Source of the DNA: Acidobacteriota bacterium
GTDB lineage: Bacteria > Acidobacteriota > Blastocatellia > UBA7656
DNA length: 64,000 nucleotides
Reading direction: 5' to 3'
Assembly: GCA_016201275.1 (NCBI GenBank)
Contig: JACQDB010000084.1
Location: forward strand, 1-64,000
In this document: positions 26,380 to 35,754 of the stretch, one piece after another
How the letters are laid out: every line of letters starts with the position of its first letter
How positions within the stretch are numbered: the stretch's first letter is position 1
Program-made: the position numbers and the translations under genes
The notes under the pieces: model-generated
Told to the model about the DNA's origin: nothing
What the model saw: the letters and a program-made list of their open reading frames with translations, nothing else
Database searches by the model: none

Positions 26380-26643
26380 TTACTCTTTGAAAAATTTCTT
26401 ATCTTCCTCGCGGTGTTTTTTCACAGCCTTCATAACGTCTTCCCACAACGGTTCATCATTGAACGCCCCGAAGACCGGCGCGTGAGGATGATTTTCATGC
26501 AATGCGGGTTTGCCGCCGTTCGCTTGATGAGCTTTCGCTGCTGCGGTGGTTTTCTTTTTCTGTTGGCGCGCGGGCGCGCTCACGATCTTCTTCGCCAGGG
26601 CGAGTGGCGCGTGCGCTTTCTTTTTTTCGGCAATCGGTTTCAT
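26380..26643 (-). CDS. Antitoxin-like partner of the PIN protein
   Basis: 87 residues from ATG 26643 (AGGAG 5 nt upstream). The N-terminal half is rich in Lys and Ala and probably disordered. The C-terminal half (about 55-87: DEPLWEDVMKAVKKHREEDKKF) is an acidic amphipathic helix of the kind VapB-type antitoxins use to wrap their toxin. No DNA-binding fold is evident. Assignment rests mainly on position, three bases upstream of the PIN gene. Confidence 0.55.
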   Translation of the reverse strand: MKPIAEKKKAHAPLALAKKIVSAPARQQKKKTTAAAKAHQANGGKPALHENHPHAPVFGAFNDEPLWEDVMKAVKKHREEDKKFFKE

Positions 26644-26731
26644 CACTTCTCCTGTGGTTGCGATTGTAGCACAAGGAAATTTGCTGTTGATAGCTCTGCC
26701 TTTTTTGCCTTGAGCTTGTCAACCTCGCCCA

Positions 26732-29344
26732 TCAAACTCGGATGGTAAAAGCTTGCGAACGTTCGTTGCCTTCGAGGATGACGATTTGATTGTCGGCATC
26801 GGTATTGAGGCGCAATTTTTTCGCCTTCATTCTCAGGCTCAACGAATTGGTCGTGGCATCAAAGGCAAACGGCATATCTATTACTTGGCCATTGATTTCG
26901 ACGCGAGCGGCGGCGGTAAAATCGCGGCCTGTGATGGTCAAAGTTTTCTTCACATAGGTGACGTTGGTAATCAACGGTTTTTTTGCAGATGGCACAGGCA
27001 AAGGCTCGGTGATATTGGTGATGACCAGGGCAAAATCTTGGTCCAGATCGTTGCCGTTATTCGGCACGCCGTTGCCTGCGATGTTGGCGGCGCGCACCGT
27101 GATGGTGAAATTGCCTTCATAGTTTGCGGGGAGCAATTCCGGTTTGATGACGATGGCTTCGACGTTGTTCAAACGGTCGGCCTCGCCTGCGGCGACCGAA
27201 TATTGTTCGACAAAATTGTTGCCACGATAAAGAGTTGTAGTGCCGATTTTAATTTCTAAGTCGAGGTCATTGACCAGCGCCGCGCCCATCAAAGACCCCG
27301 GCGCGTCCGTCCACGCCAGCGTCACGCGCAAGGGTTGCGAGCGGTCGGCAATTGAACCTTGCACTTCATAGGTCTGTCCGCTCTGCGTGAAGAGTTGCGT
27401 TTGATCCAGCAAGCGGCGATTGGCATTGTCGAAAGCTGGCGTCAAGTTCACCAGTCCCCAACCCTGGCGCGCTTGCGGCAAATTGCCTACGGCATTTTCG
27501 CCGGTCATATAGGAAGCCGAGTTGATGAGAAAGGCTTTGGTCATCGCCGGTGAAGGCGGCGCAGTGCCGAGCAAAGAGCGCTGCAAAAAAAATTTGCGAA
27601 CCAAAGCGGCTGCCCCCGTGACGTGCGGCGCGGCCAGACTCGTTCCCGAAGACCAGGTGTAATAGTGTTGACCGGGCGGTTGAAAAACCGGCGAACCAGG
27701 ACAAATCCCTGTAGCAAAAAATCCGGCGGATTGCGACGCCGCACCGTAAATGTGAGTGCCGGGCGCGGCAAGGTCGGGCTTGGCGCGGCCATCGGCGGTG
27801 GTGCCGCCGGATGAATAGCGCAGAATATCCAAAGCGTTGTTTGCGCCATCGGGGCCTATGCCACCCTGTCCGTCAAGGTCACAGGAGTCCAAGCCTTCCG
27901 GTCTGTAGTTTTCGCTTGCCGCTACGGTGATGACATTTTTGGCGGTTCCCGGTGAACTGATGTGTCCGCCTGCGCCGCTATTGCCCGCCGAAAAAATCAT
28001 CACCATTTCCTGATTGCCGGGAACCGTGGGCTGCGCGTCACGCACCAGCGCGTCATACTCCTGCGCCACTACGTCATAGACGTTGCTGCTGTTGCCCCAA
28101 CTGTTATTCGACAGGCGCGCACCGGAAGCGTAAGCCGCAGAAACCACCGTCGTGTAACTCAAGCCGAAAGGCTGCGCGCCGTTATCCATAAAGATGCGCG
28201 AAGCCCCGACTTTCATCTTCGGATCAACGCCCAAGCCGTACAGATAACCCAGCGCATCGGCGCGATTGACAGCCCCCAGACCGCAAGCAACAGAAGCGAC
28301 AAGCGTGCCGTGACCGCCTTGGTCATCATTGCCGTTGGCATAATTTTTGTTGTAAGCGACGCGGCTGTGACCTTGGGCGTCGAGAAAATCCGGGTGCAGC
28401 AAGCCATCCGAAATCGAGCCTCTATCCAAACCCGAATCGCTGAAATCCACAATGAAATCGGGCGTTGTGTCCAAGCCTTTGGCGGTTAGCCATCTGCTAT
28501 AACCGATGCCGGAAGGTTGCGTTTTATCGGCGGTCAAATTTCCGGCGATGATCTGCATACTGCGTTCATCCTGCAACGTCATAGGCCGCGAAGCATTGAT
28601 AAACAACACCTCTTCAAGCGCGGCAAGCTGCGGCAGGCTTTGCGCTGGCACTGCAACCGTCAGCACGACGAAATGCAGAAAGCGTCTGAGCGATGATTTG
28701 AGGGTTGCCTGCTCAACAGCGGCTTGACTGGCTGAGGCGTGCAGGGAAGTTGTGACGATGGAGTTGATGAAGTCAATCGTCGCGTTGGTGTCTTCATCAT
28801 CCGGCAATTCAATATCAACGGCGACTGTCGCTTGGTCCTCGCGCAACAGAAAATCATCCAGTTCAGGCGCGATCTTCTGCACCGGCGCAAGGCGGCTCAT
28901 CCAGCGAATCGGGCGTTCGTCGTCGGCCAAATTTCCAGCATCCAGCCTGGCAAGGCGCGCTAATGTTTCGGCATCGCCGCGCACTAGATAAGCGTTGTGC
29001 GGAATATAACCGAGGATTTGCGCGCCGGTTTGTTTGACGCGCTCCAGCCATAGGCGTTGAATTGCGCCGTTGAATTGAATGACTCGCGTCTGTTTTTCCT
29101 GAGCGCGGTTGAAGGTCGTGAGCGGGTCTTTGGGCCAAGACAAATCGTTAGCGGCGCTGTCCAGATCGGCGCGTGCCTCGGTGTCTATGATGCCGCGCCG
29201 AAAGAGTATCGAATGCGAATTAGCGAATCCTCGCTTGTCCATTGATGGCGGCCTGATGGAGCGTTGGTCGGCGGTCGCCCGAACGCCGATGAGGCTGACC
29301 GCCAGGAGCATCGCAAAGGCGAGAGTAAAGAAAGCGATTTTCAT
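26732..29344 (-). CDS. Secreted subtilisin-like (S8) serine protease
   Basis: 870 residues from ATG 29344, chosen for its signal peptide (MKIAFFTLAFAMLLAVSLIGV); an in-frame ATG 24 nt upstream is possible. After a long propeptide-like region (about 30-280) comes the S8 catalytic domain: Asp in DFIVDFSDSGLD (about 300), His in GGHGTLVAS (about 347) and Ser in SSGTSLAAPHVTGAA (about 566), with a PA-free insert between. A jelly-roll P-like domain (LAWTDAPGS...NDLDLEI) follows. The C-terminal 85 residues form an IPT/TIG-like Ig domain (ITNVTYVKKTLTITGRDF). Extracellular proteolysis. Divergent from the next gene. Confidence 0.9.
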   Translation of the reverse strand: MKIAFFTLAFAMLLAVSLIGVRATADQRSIRPPSMDKRGFANSHSILFRRGIIDTEARADLDSAANDLSWPKDPLTTFNRAQEKQTRVIQFNGAIQRLWLERVKQTGAQILGYIPHNAYLVRGDAETLARLARLDAGNLADDERPIRWMSRLAPVQKIAPELDDFLLREDQATVAVDIELPDDEDTNATIDFINSIVTTSLHASASQAAVEQATLKSSLRRFLHFVVLTVAVPAQSLPQLAALEEVLFINASRPMTLQDERSMQIIAGNLTADKTQPSGIGYSRWLTAKGLDTTPDFIVDFSDSGLDRGSISDGLLHPDFLDAQGHSRVAYNKNYANGNDDQGGHGTLVASVACGLGAVNRADALGYLYGLGVDPKMKVGASRIFMDNGAQPFGLSYTTVVSAAYASGARLSNNSWGNSSNVYDVVAQEYDALVRDAQPTVPGNQEMVMIFSAGNSGAGGHISSPGTAKNVITVAASENYRPEGLDSCDLDGQGGIGPDGANNALDILRYSSGGTTADGRAKPDLAAPGTHIYGAASQSAGFFATGICPGSPVFQPPGQHYYTWSSGTSLAAPHVTGAAALVRKFFLQRSLLGTAPPSPAMTKAFLINSASYMTGENAVGNLPQARQGWGLVNLTPAFDNANRRLLDQTQLFTQSGQTYEVQGSIADRSQPLRVTLAWTDAPGSLMGAALVNDLDLEIKIGTTTLYRGNNFVEQYSVAAGEADRLNNVEAIVIKPELLPANYEGNFTITVRAANIAGNGVPNNGNDLDQDFALVITNITEPLPVPSAKKPLITNVTYVKKTLTITGRDFTAAARVEINGQVIDMPFAFDATTNSLSLRMKAKKLRLNTDADNQIVILEGNERSQAFTIRV

Positions 29345-29554
29345 GAGTTGCGAATTTGCCTGAACCATAAATTCATATCATCAGGGACAATCTTTTGGGA
29401 GATGCCATTGTCACCGCGCAATACTTGAGCGATTATATTTCTCACGCTGACATTTTACCAGCCGTGCTTGGCCAACGCAGATAGGCGTACCTTGAAGAAA
29501 CCAAATCCCGCTGTTATGGTTGAGAGCGGATTTCAAGAAGAGGGTTTTTCATCA

Positions 29555-30121
29555 ATGAATCAACACACCGGCACATCTTTGATTAATTTTTTTGTTCGCA
29601 CCGCATTTGTTGTTGGCGCTTTGGCCGCGACCGCCAGCGCGCAAATTCAATTCGACCGACCCAAGGCGGAAAAGCCGCTGCCGAATCCTTCGATCATCGC
29701 TGCACAACGCGACGAAACAGTTACCGCTACTAAGCAAATGCTGGAAACCCGCGAGGTTTCGATTGATAAAGAAGACTGCAATCAATTGACCGGCGAATGC
29801 ACCATCATTACCAAGCCGGTCATCTTCATCAAAGGCATCACGACGCGCAGCCAGCTTGAGCATTATTGCGAGGTTCCCGCCGCCAACGTCAAGAACTGGA
29901 CGAAAGGCCGCTATGTGCTTCGCATCCAAATCGCTCCGGCCTCGCCCAAGACCGCACAAGTCGGCATCTATGCAAAATTTGAAGGCATGACCGACGGCTT
30001 CAGCGGCAACGAATGGGTGCAACTCACCTCGAAAGGCGAACTCGAAGACAAGTTTTTGCGCTGCATCAAAGACCGCACCACGGGCGGCGATTGCAAAAAC
30101 ATCTTTGAAAAAGAGCGCTGA
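29555..30121 (+). CDS. Secreted protein of unknown function
   Basis: 188 residues from ATG 29555, the start that gives a signal peptide (VRTAFVVGALAATASA). Earlier in-frame ATGs at 29468 and 29516 would bury it. The mature part has six cysteines, including CNQLTGEC and CIKDRTTGGDC, compatible with disulfides, and a central segment YVLRIQIAPASPKTAQVGIYAKF likely to be a beta-sheet. It resembles small periplasmic proteins that acidobacteria encode in many copies. No family recognised. Confidence 0.6.
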   Translation: MNQHTGTSLINFFVRTAFVVGALAATASAQIQFDRPKAEKPLPNPSIIAAQRDETVTATKQMLETREVSIDKEDCNQLTGECTIITKPVIFIKGITTRSQLEHYCEVPAANVKNWTKGRYVLRIQIAPASPKTAQVGIYAKFEGMTDGFSGNEWVQLTSKGELEDKFLRCIKDRTTGGDCKNIFEKER

Positions 30122-30250
30122 ATGGCGCGGATCAAATTAGGGTTTGACCTTGCCAACTCGACAATAAAAAAACAGATTTCATTGATCCGCCAAAACGGGT
30201 GACGCTATGAAAATCGCGGCAGGCCTTGATACGCTTGATGGGATTCTCTT

Positions 30251-31399
30251 ATGAAAGCTTACGATGTCGTAATCGTTGGGGGCGGAATTATGGGAGCGTC
30301 GGCGGCTTATGAACTGGCGCAGAAAGGCGCAAGCGTGGCGTTGCTCGATCAAGCGACGTTGCCCAATCCGCAAGGCGCGTCCGTTGATCATTCTAAAATT
30401 TTTCGCTTCGCTTATCCCGAACCGCTCTACATCAAAATGGCTGTAGAGTCGTTGGGCTTATGGCGCAAGCTGGAACAGAAGGCCGAGACGCGCTTGCTCA
30501 TTGACGCAGGGCTTTTGCTGCTGGGCAATCGAGAGGGCGCTTTTGAAACCCAGACTTATGAAGCGTTGCAAGCTCTTGGGCTGGAAGCTGAAATGCTCAA
30601 AGGGGAAGCCGTCGCATCGCGCTTTCCGCAATTCAATCAAGAGGCGTCGGCTTTTGCGGCCTTCGATCCGAGCGGCGGGATTTTGTATGCCGACGAAGCC
30701 GTTGCCTTGTCGCTGCGACTGGCGCAAAAATTTGGCGCGACAATTTTTGCGAACGAGCGTGTGACGGGGATTGACTCCACTGCTCAAGGTACTGTGATTC
30801 GCAGTCACAGCGGCAATCAGTGGCGTGGCGAAAAAGTCTTGCTTGCCTCCGGCGCGTGGACGCGCCAGTGGTTGCCGGAATTTGCCGAGCGGCTGACAAC
30901 GACGCGGCAGGAGGTGGTTTATTTCGAGCCGGTGATTAAAGACAAAAGGCGCTTCACCGATGCACAGATGAATTTCGAGATCGGCCAGTTTCCGATTTTC
31001 ATAGAGATGGATTCAGGCTTTTATGGCTTTCCGATTCATCACGCCGGAGCCATGAAAATCGGCAATCATCACAAAGGCGAAATCATTGACCCGTATGCTT
31101 TCGATGAAAACGTCAGTGCCGCGTTCATCGAAAAATGCCGCGCCTTTTTTGCCCGTGTGATTCCCGCGCTTGCTGATGCCCGCGTCGTGCAATCGCACAT
31201 CTGTATGTACAACAACTCGCCCGATGACGACTTCATCATTGACTGGCATCCGCAGTTTGCAGGGGTTTTACTGACCACAGGGTTTTCAGGACACGGCTTC
31301 AAATTCGGCCCTCTGGTTGGACAAATCGCCGCAGAACTTTTACTCGAAGGCCAGAGCCATCAGGCGCTCGACAAATTTCAGTTGGCGCGATTCATGTAG
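30251..31399 (+). CDS. solA: Sarcosine oxidase / N-methyltryptophan oxidase-like flavoenzyme
   Basis: 382 residues, the family length. The FAD dinucleotide-binding motif VVIVGGGIMGASAAYELA opens the protein. SVDHSKIFRFAYPE (about 42-55) matches the substrate-channel segment. The covalent-FAD cysteine lies in HICMYNNSPDDDFIID (about 317-332), as in monomeric sarcosine oxidase, and GFSGHGFKFGPLVG is the C-terminal FAD motif. It oxidatively demethylates N-methyl amino acids, producing formaldehyde and H2O2. Specificity cannot be read from sequence. Confidence 0.88.
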   Translation: MKAYDVVIVGGGIMGASAAYELAQKGASVALLDQATLPNPQGASVDHSKIFRFAYPEPLYIKMAVESLGLWRKLEQKAETRLLIDAGLLLLGNREGAFETQTYEALQALGLEAEMLKGEAVASRFPQFNQEASAFAAFDPSGGILYADEAVALSLRLAQKFGATIFANERVTGIDSTAQGTVIRSHSGNQWRGEKVLLASGAWTRQWLPEFAERLTTTRQEVVYFEPVIKDKRRFTDAQMNFEIGQFPIFIEMDSGFYGFPIHHAGAMKIGNHHKGEIIDPYAFDENVSAAFIEKCRAFFARVIPALADARVVQSHICMYNNSPDDDFIIDWHPQFAGVLLTTGFSGHGFKFGPLVGQIAAELLLEGQSHQALDKFQLARFM

Positions 31400-31457
31400 T
31401 AAGAGAAGCGGGGTAAAGATGACTGCGATGCGTAGAGAGGCGCGCTTGCAAATTGAA

Positions 31458-31485
31458 TGAAGGCAGGGGCTGAAGCCTGCCTTCA
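31458..31485. terminator. Hairpin between convergent flavoenzyme and SYLF genes
   Basis: 10-bp perfect stem TGAAGGCAGG / CCTGCCTTCA with an 8-nt loop. There is no strong T-run on either side, but the location between convergent genes favours termination. Confidence 0.6.
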
Positions 31486-31513
31486 CAAAGATCATAAAAA
31501 ATAGTCAGCCGCA

Positions 31514-32209
31514 CTATTTCTTTCTTGGCGATTGCAGGGAGAGCGCTGCCGCCAGCGGTTTGGCTTCCGCAGGCATCGGCACAGTGCCTTCAAACAGTAT
31601 GGCTCGCGCATCCATTGGTTTGCCGTAAAAATCGCGGTTGTCGTCGGTGTCCTGTTTGACCACCGCGCCGTTCAAGGTTATGCCTGCAAACAAACCTTTG
31701 GCTCTTGAGTAAGTAAGAATCTGCGCGTCCAGTCGAATATTGGTTTCCGCAGAGGCTTGCCGACCGACCGGGCCAGCCGCCGCAGACGCATCCGCGCCGA
31801 CGGTGAATTTATCGCCCACCAGTTTGTCCATGCCTTGACGATTCATAATCAACATCACGAGATCAATTTGTTGAAAGCCGATTTGCAAACCAACGCTGCC
31901 GCCTTCAACGGTTAGAAACGAAGGCGCGCTCCATTTTCTTCCCGGCATTCGGCACATCACGACGCCTTTGCCGTAACGTCCGCCAATTCCCAGTCCGCCT
32001 TTTTTCAAACCCGGCACGATGGCTACACATTCGGCTTTATCAAGCAAGTCGTTGGGGATGCCTTTATCCGGGGTTTTCATGATTTCGGAAAAGACTTCGG
32101 TAGCGCGTTTCAGGCGTTTCACTTCATCTTTGCGACCGTCACTGAATCCGGCAGTGGCTAGCAGCATTGTCAGCGACAGCAGCAGAAAAGATTTCCACAA
32201 AAATTTCAT
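31514..32209 (-). CDS. SYLF (Ysc84-like) lipid-binding protein, secreted
   Basis: 231 residues from ATG 32209, with GGAGG 8 nt upstream. Signal peptide 1-24. The SYLF domain fills the rest: CVAIVPGLKKGGLGIGGRYGKG, SAPSFLTVEGGSVGLQIG, DLVMLIMN, FTVGADASAAAGPVGR and LTYSRAKGLFAGITLNG. SYLF domains bind phosphoinositide-type lipids in eukaryotes; bacterial members are periplasmic and uncharacterised. Confidence 0.9.
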   Translation of the reverse strand: MKFLWKSFLLLSLTMLLATAGFSDGRKDEVKRLKRATEVFSEIMKTPDKGIPNDLLDKAECVAIVPGLKKGGLGIGGRYGKGVVMCRMPGRKWSAPSFLTVEGGSVGLQIGFQQIDLVMLIMNRQGMDKLVGDKFTVGADASAAAGPVGRQASAETNIRLDAQILTYSRAKGLFAGITLNGAVVKQDTDDNRDFYGKPMDARAILFEGTVPMPAEAKPLAAALSLQSPRKK

Positions 32210-32457
32210 GAGAGGTTCCTCCAAAGCAATTGGTTAAAAGTTAAACTGCAATTACGGGATGATGACGGTTACACAAAATCTTCAGCAAACAGCCTCTCCA
32301 TAATAATGCGCTGGCCTTGGCGAGAGCAATGTGGATTCGTCTTCTGTAGTCCGTCGCCCGTCGGGTTTTCAAATGCCACCAATGACGCATTGTGGAATAG
32401 GATAAAAAATCCGGTCGTGTTGCAAATCTGCTGCGGGTTAAAGAAGGGTTTCTGATG

Positions 32458-32540
32458 TGGCGAGGCTTGGCGACTTGGTGCAAGACCGCTGCTTGCTGAC
32501 AGCAACAACAGAGTTCGCGCCAAGCCGCCAAGCCTCGCCA
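32458..32540. repeat. 21-nt inverted repeat in the gap before the ECF sigma gene
   Basis: Arms 32458-32478 and 32520-32540 (CCAAGCCGCCAAGCCTCGCCA) match with one mismatch around 41 nt. The gap from 32210 to 32708 otherwise holds no supported gene; it includes the SYLF promoter side and, at its right end, the sigma-gene promoter. Confidence 0.7.
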
Positions 32541-32656
32541 AGAACGCTCTTTCACCTCGCCGCAGCAATGGTGAAGGATAACCGAAAACCAAAGCAGCAG
32601 GATGCCACAAGCGACGGATGAATAAAAATTCCAACTTTTTTTTCTGCCGTTCAGTC

Positions 32657-32662
32657 TATAAT
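32657..32662 (+). promoter_or_regulatory. Consensus -10 box of the ECF sigma gene
   Basis: TATAAT, a perfect -10. It overlaps the first in-frame ATG (32661), which argues that this ATG lies at the promoter and is not the translation start. No good -35 is visible at 17 nt; a TTCC-type sequence near 32630 is possible. Confidence 0.5.
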
Positions 32663-32708
32663 GCTGTACGGATGGGGTTCAAATTTCAGCAGATGGCGCG
32701 AGCGTAAC

Positions 32709-33272
32709 TTGGATTTAAGCGACACTCAAATTATCGAGCGCACGTTAGGCGGCGAACCGGAAGCCTTTAATGTGTTGGTGCGACGTTGGGAACGTCATAT
32801 TTATGGCCTGACCTTGCGGATGCTGGGGCGTGACGAAGAAGCTCAGGACGCCACGCAAGAGACCTTTATAGCGGCGTATCGCAATCTGTCGAAGTTCCGA
32901 GGCGACGCGAAATTTTCCTCATGGATTTATCGCATCGCGCTCAATATTTGCAATACCAAACTCAGAGGGCGGAACAAATTCATGCTCTCGATTGAAGAAG
33001 AACGCGAAACGCATGGGTTTGAACTTGCCGCCGATGACTACGACCTGAGCAGCAATATTCAACAAGAGCAGATCACGCTCCATGTGCGACGCGCTTTGCA
33101 GGGGCTGCCGGCGGAGATGCGGCAGATCATCATCATGAAAGAGTACGAGGGGTTGAAGTTCAACGAGATCGCTGAAATCCTCGGCATCCCTTTGTCAACC
33201 GTGAAGACCAGAATGTACACCGGGTTGACGGAGTTGAAAAAACGGCTGGCACATTTGCGCGAAGCGGTGTGA
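32709..33272 (+). CDS. ECF RNA polymerase sigma factor
   Basis: 187 residues from TTG 32709. The upstream ATG at 32661 overlaps a TATAAT box, and the family usually starts with DLSDTQIIERTL. Region 2 is clear (AFNVLVRRWERHIYGLTLRML, DATQETFIAAYRNLSKFRG, FSSWIYRIALN), and region 4 ends the protein (LPAEMRQIIIMKEYEGLKFNEIAEILG, STVKTRMYTGL). A RpoE-like group. The anti-sigma gene follows 99 nt downstream. Confidence 0.92.
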   Translation: MDLSDTQIIERTLGGEPEAFNVLVRRWERHIYGLTLRMLGRDEEAQDATQETFIAAYRNLSKFRGDAKFSSWIYRIALNICNTKLRGRNKFMLSIEEERETHGFELAADDYDLSSNIQQEQITLHVRRALQGLPAEMRQIIIMKEYEGLKFNEIAEILGIPLSTVKTRMYTGLTELKKRLAHLREAV

Positions 33273-33371
33273 AGCAAGTGGGAAAAGTTGGGCAAGGCTT
33301 CATAACCATTGCCCCACCCGTGGACAATGTGGCGGCAGCCGATTTTGCAGTAAAAGGAAGTGAATAACATC

Positions 33372-34127
33372 ATGACGCAAAAAATCAACACCCCAAATTG
33401 TCAGATGCACGAATTGCTGGTGACCTATCTGTATGGCGAGACTGCGCCGGAAGAGAGTCTGCGCTTCGAGAAGCATCTGCTGGATTGTCTGTCGTGTCGG
33501 CAGGAGCTATCAGCCTTTGAAGGCGTGCGCGAGTCTTTGCAGCAATGGCAGTTTGACGAAGTGCCGAATGTCCGCGTCGTCACGGCAAACGCCGAACGCA
33601 AATCGGCGCTCGGTCTGCTGAAAGAATTGTTCATGATTATGCCTTTGTGGGCGAAGGGGCTGGGCGCTGTAGCGCTGGCTATGCTGGTGCTTGCGGTTTT
33701 AGGCACCGAGGTGAAAATCGGCAAAGACGGGTTTTCATACCGCGCTGATGTGTTTCGCAAAGGCGACCCTTCGACTGCTCAAACGGGGGGCGCGACCGGA
33801 ACCGATACGGTAGCCGTGAAACTCAGCAAAGAGCAGCTTGAACAGATTCGCGCCGGTTTGATGCAAGAGGTGACGACGCTGATCGCGCAAAGCGAGCAAG
33901 CGCAAAAAGAGGAAGTGAAAACTCAGTTGGTCAATTTTCAAACGCAGTTGAAAGATATGCGTTCGGCGGAGTTGGTGAAAATAGCGGCGCAGGTTCAGCA
34001 GCATAATTTGAAAATTCAAACCATCGAACACGACATAGACCGCCGCGAAGGACTGGGCTTGACCGACATTCTGTTGGGCGAATCCAACACCTCAAACGAG
34101 CGCGGCAAGACCGGCAGCGATGATTAA
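33372..34127 (+). CDS. Membrane anti-sigma factor with zinc finger
   Basis: 251 residues from ATG 33372; GTG 33360 is an alternative. The zinc-binding anti-sigma (ZAS) signature is His-x3-Cys-x2-Cys in KHLLDCLSCRQEL (about 36-48), with an upstream His in QMHELLVTYLYGE. One transmembrane helix (about 96-116, AKGLGAVALAMLVLAVLG) is followed by a periplasmic region with a long coiled coil (about 155-225: EQLEQIRAGLMQEV...). It should hold the ECF sigma factor encoded upstream at the membrane until an envelope signal arrives. Confidence 0.87.
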   Translation: MTQKINTPNCQMHELLVTYLYGETAPEESLRFEKHLLDCLSCRQELSAFEGVRESLQQWQFDEVPNVRVVTANAERKSALGLLKELFMIMPLWAKGLGAVALAMLVLAVLGTEVKIGKDGFSYRADVFRKGDPSTAQTGGATGTDTVAVKLSKEQLEQIRAGLMQEVTTLIAQSEQAQKEEVKTQLVNFQTQLKDMRSAELVKIAAQVQQHNLKIQTIEHDIDRREGLGLTDILLGESNTSNERGKTGSDD

Positions 34128-34281
34128 TTGTAGAGCTTGATTGCAAGGCAGAAACCTCTGACTTTGCGACTAACGAGATACCGCAGCGTTGGTTGAACCG
34201 GCAGATGTTGGGCGTGGATTGGGGAGAGTTCACGCGCACTTCTACTCAAGGTTTCAACCACGCTGCGGTTGACTTTTTTAG

Positions 34282-34547
34282 AACTGAGGACTGAGAACGG
34301 AGGACTGAATTTTTAGTAAAGTATGAAGTCTGAATGATGAACGCTGAACTAGAGCGGTTTGTGTTTGAGATTACGGAAACCTCAAACCGGTTGAGCGGTG
34401 GTCGAAGACCTTCGCACGGTCGAAGACCGCTGCTCAACGATAGAGGGTTCCGTACCCCCATATGAAAACCGCTCTAGGGGTTGCACTCTGCTGTTCATCC
34501 TTCATCATTCAGACTTCATCGTTTGGTGATTTACGCAGTCCTCAGTT
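34282..34547. repeat. Nested palindrome enclosing MITE-like copy 2
   Basis: Outer perfect arms AACTGAGGACTG (34282-34293) and CAGTCCTCAGTT (34536-34547). Inner perfect arms GAAGTCTGAATGATGAA (34325-34341) and its complement (34501-34517). The MITE-like element occupies the loop (34350-34476). The whole gap 34128-34656 carries no supported gene; a TACAAT near 34616 may be a -10 for pta. Confidence 0.8.
34350..34476 (-). mobile_element. MITE-like palindromic element, copy 2
   Basis: 127 nt, TAGAGCGG...CCGCTCTA, the reverse-orientation counterpart of 246-372, with about 13 differences by eye. Both termini and both internal stems are kept. It is inserted within the loop of an older palindrome, so the insertion came after that palindrome formed. 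Confidence 0.82.
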
Positions 34548-34656
34548 TTACCGCAGTCCTCAGTCCTTTTACCTCAGACCGCTGATTTGATACTCGCCCA
34601 CTGCGCCAAAATCGGCTACAATCTCGCCTTCATAATCGCATGGGAGAATCAATCGT

Positions 34657-35667
34657 ATGAGTGTCCTCGACCGCATTAGAGCGCGTGCCGCTGCCGATCC
34701 TAAACACATCGTCTTGCCAGAAGGCGAAGATGAACGCACCCTTCAAGCCGCTTCAATGTGCGTTGCCGAACGCCTCGCGCATATTACCCTCATCGGTCGT
34801 GAAGAGGTGATACGCGACAAGGCTTCGCAATTGCACGTCAATCTCACTGGCCTATCGGTCATAGATCACAGGCGTTCTGCGGAGGTCGAAAATTACGCGG
34901 CGCGTTATTACGAAGTGCGCCGCGCCAAAGGCGTCACCCTTGACGAAGCGCGCCAACAGATGAACGATCCGCTCTATTTCGGCAATCTGATGGTCCGCGA
35001 AGGCAAAGCCGATGGCAGCGTTTCGGGCGCGACCCACACCACCGGTCATACGGTCAGCGCGGCGCTGCGCTGCATAGGCCCGAAGGCCGGATTGAAAGTG
35101 GTTTCGAGCTTTTTTTTAATGACTTTGCCGAACCACAAACTAGGCGCGGATGGCGCGTTCATCTTTGCCGATTGCGCCGTTATCATCAACCCAACGGCGT
35201 CGGAACTTGCAGACATAGCGTTGGCAGCGGCAGATTCCGCCAAGTCTCTATTGGAAGTCGCGCCGCGTGTAGCGATGCTGTCGTTTTCCACTAAAGGCAG
35301 CGCCGCTTCACCGCTTGTGGATAAAGTCTTGGAGGCGACACGCACCGTGCAAAGTCGCAACCCTTTCATACTGGTTGACGGCGAATTGCAGGTTGATGCG
35401 GCGCTCGTTCCGGCCATCGCCGCCAGCAAAGCCCCAGGCAGCAAAGTCGCGGGGCAGGCTAACATTTTAATCTTTCCCAACCTGGAAGCCGGAAACATCG
35501 CCTACAAACTCGTAGAGCGACTGGCTGGTGCTACTGCCGTAGGGCCTATTTTGCAGGGCTTGGCGAAACCTGCCAATGATTTATCACGCGGCTGCAAGGC
35601 CGAAGATATACGCGATGCCGTCGCTATCACCGCCGTTCAAGCGCAATCTATCACTGCAAAATCCTGA
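34657..35667 (+). CDS. pta: Phosphate acetyltransferase
   Basis: 336 residues, the length of the short single-domain enzyme. Typical motifs: [17 protein letters not shown] at the start, [26 protein letters not shown] (about 107-132), [25 protein letters not shown] and the C-terminal [13 protein letters not shown]. It interconverts acetyl-CoA and acetyl phosphate. Phosphate butyryltransferase is a less likely alternative. No ackA is adjacent. It lies upstream of the groESL promoter. Confidence 0.9.
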   Translation: MSVLDRIRARAAADPKHIVLPEGEDERTLQAASMCVAERLAHITLIGREEVIRDKASQLHVNLTGLSVIDHRRSAEVENYAARYYEVRRAKGVTLDEARQQMNDPLYFGNLMVREGKADGSVSGATHTTGHTVSAALRCIGPKAGLKVVSSFFLMTLPNHKLGADGAFIFADCAVIINPTASELADIALAAADSAKSLLEVAPRVAMLSFSTKGSAASPLVDKVLEATRTVQSRNPFILVDGELQVDAALVPAIAASKAPGSKVAGQANILIFPNLEAGNIAYKLVERLAGATAVGPILQGLAKPANDLSRGCKAEDIRDAVAITAVQAQSITAKS

Positions 35668-35725
35668 AAACCCAAATTTCTGATAATAACTTTGTCAGAT
35701 TTTTAGAATAATTTCAGTGAAATTA

Positions 35726-35754
35726 TTGACACAGGAAGACTGAGTGAATATAAT
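35726..35754 (+). promoter_or_regulatory. Consensus sigma-70 promoter of groESL
   Basis: TTGACA (35726-35731), a 17-nt spacer and TATAAT (35749-35754): a perfect match to the housekeeping consensus. Transcription should begin near 35761, inside the CIRCE operator. Confidence 0.93.

Noticed and set aside
32241-32555. 104-codon open frame in the gap before the ECF sigma gene
   Set aside because: Biased composition from an inverted repeat; no ribosome site and no family.
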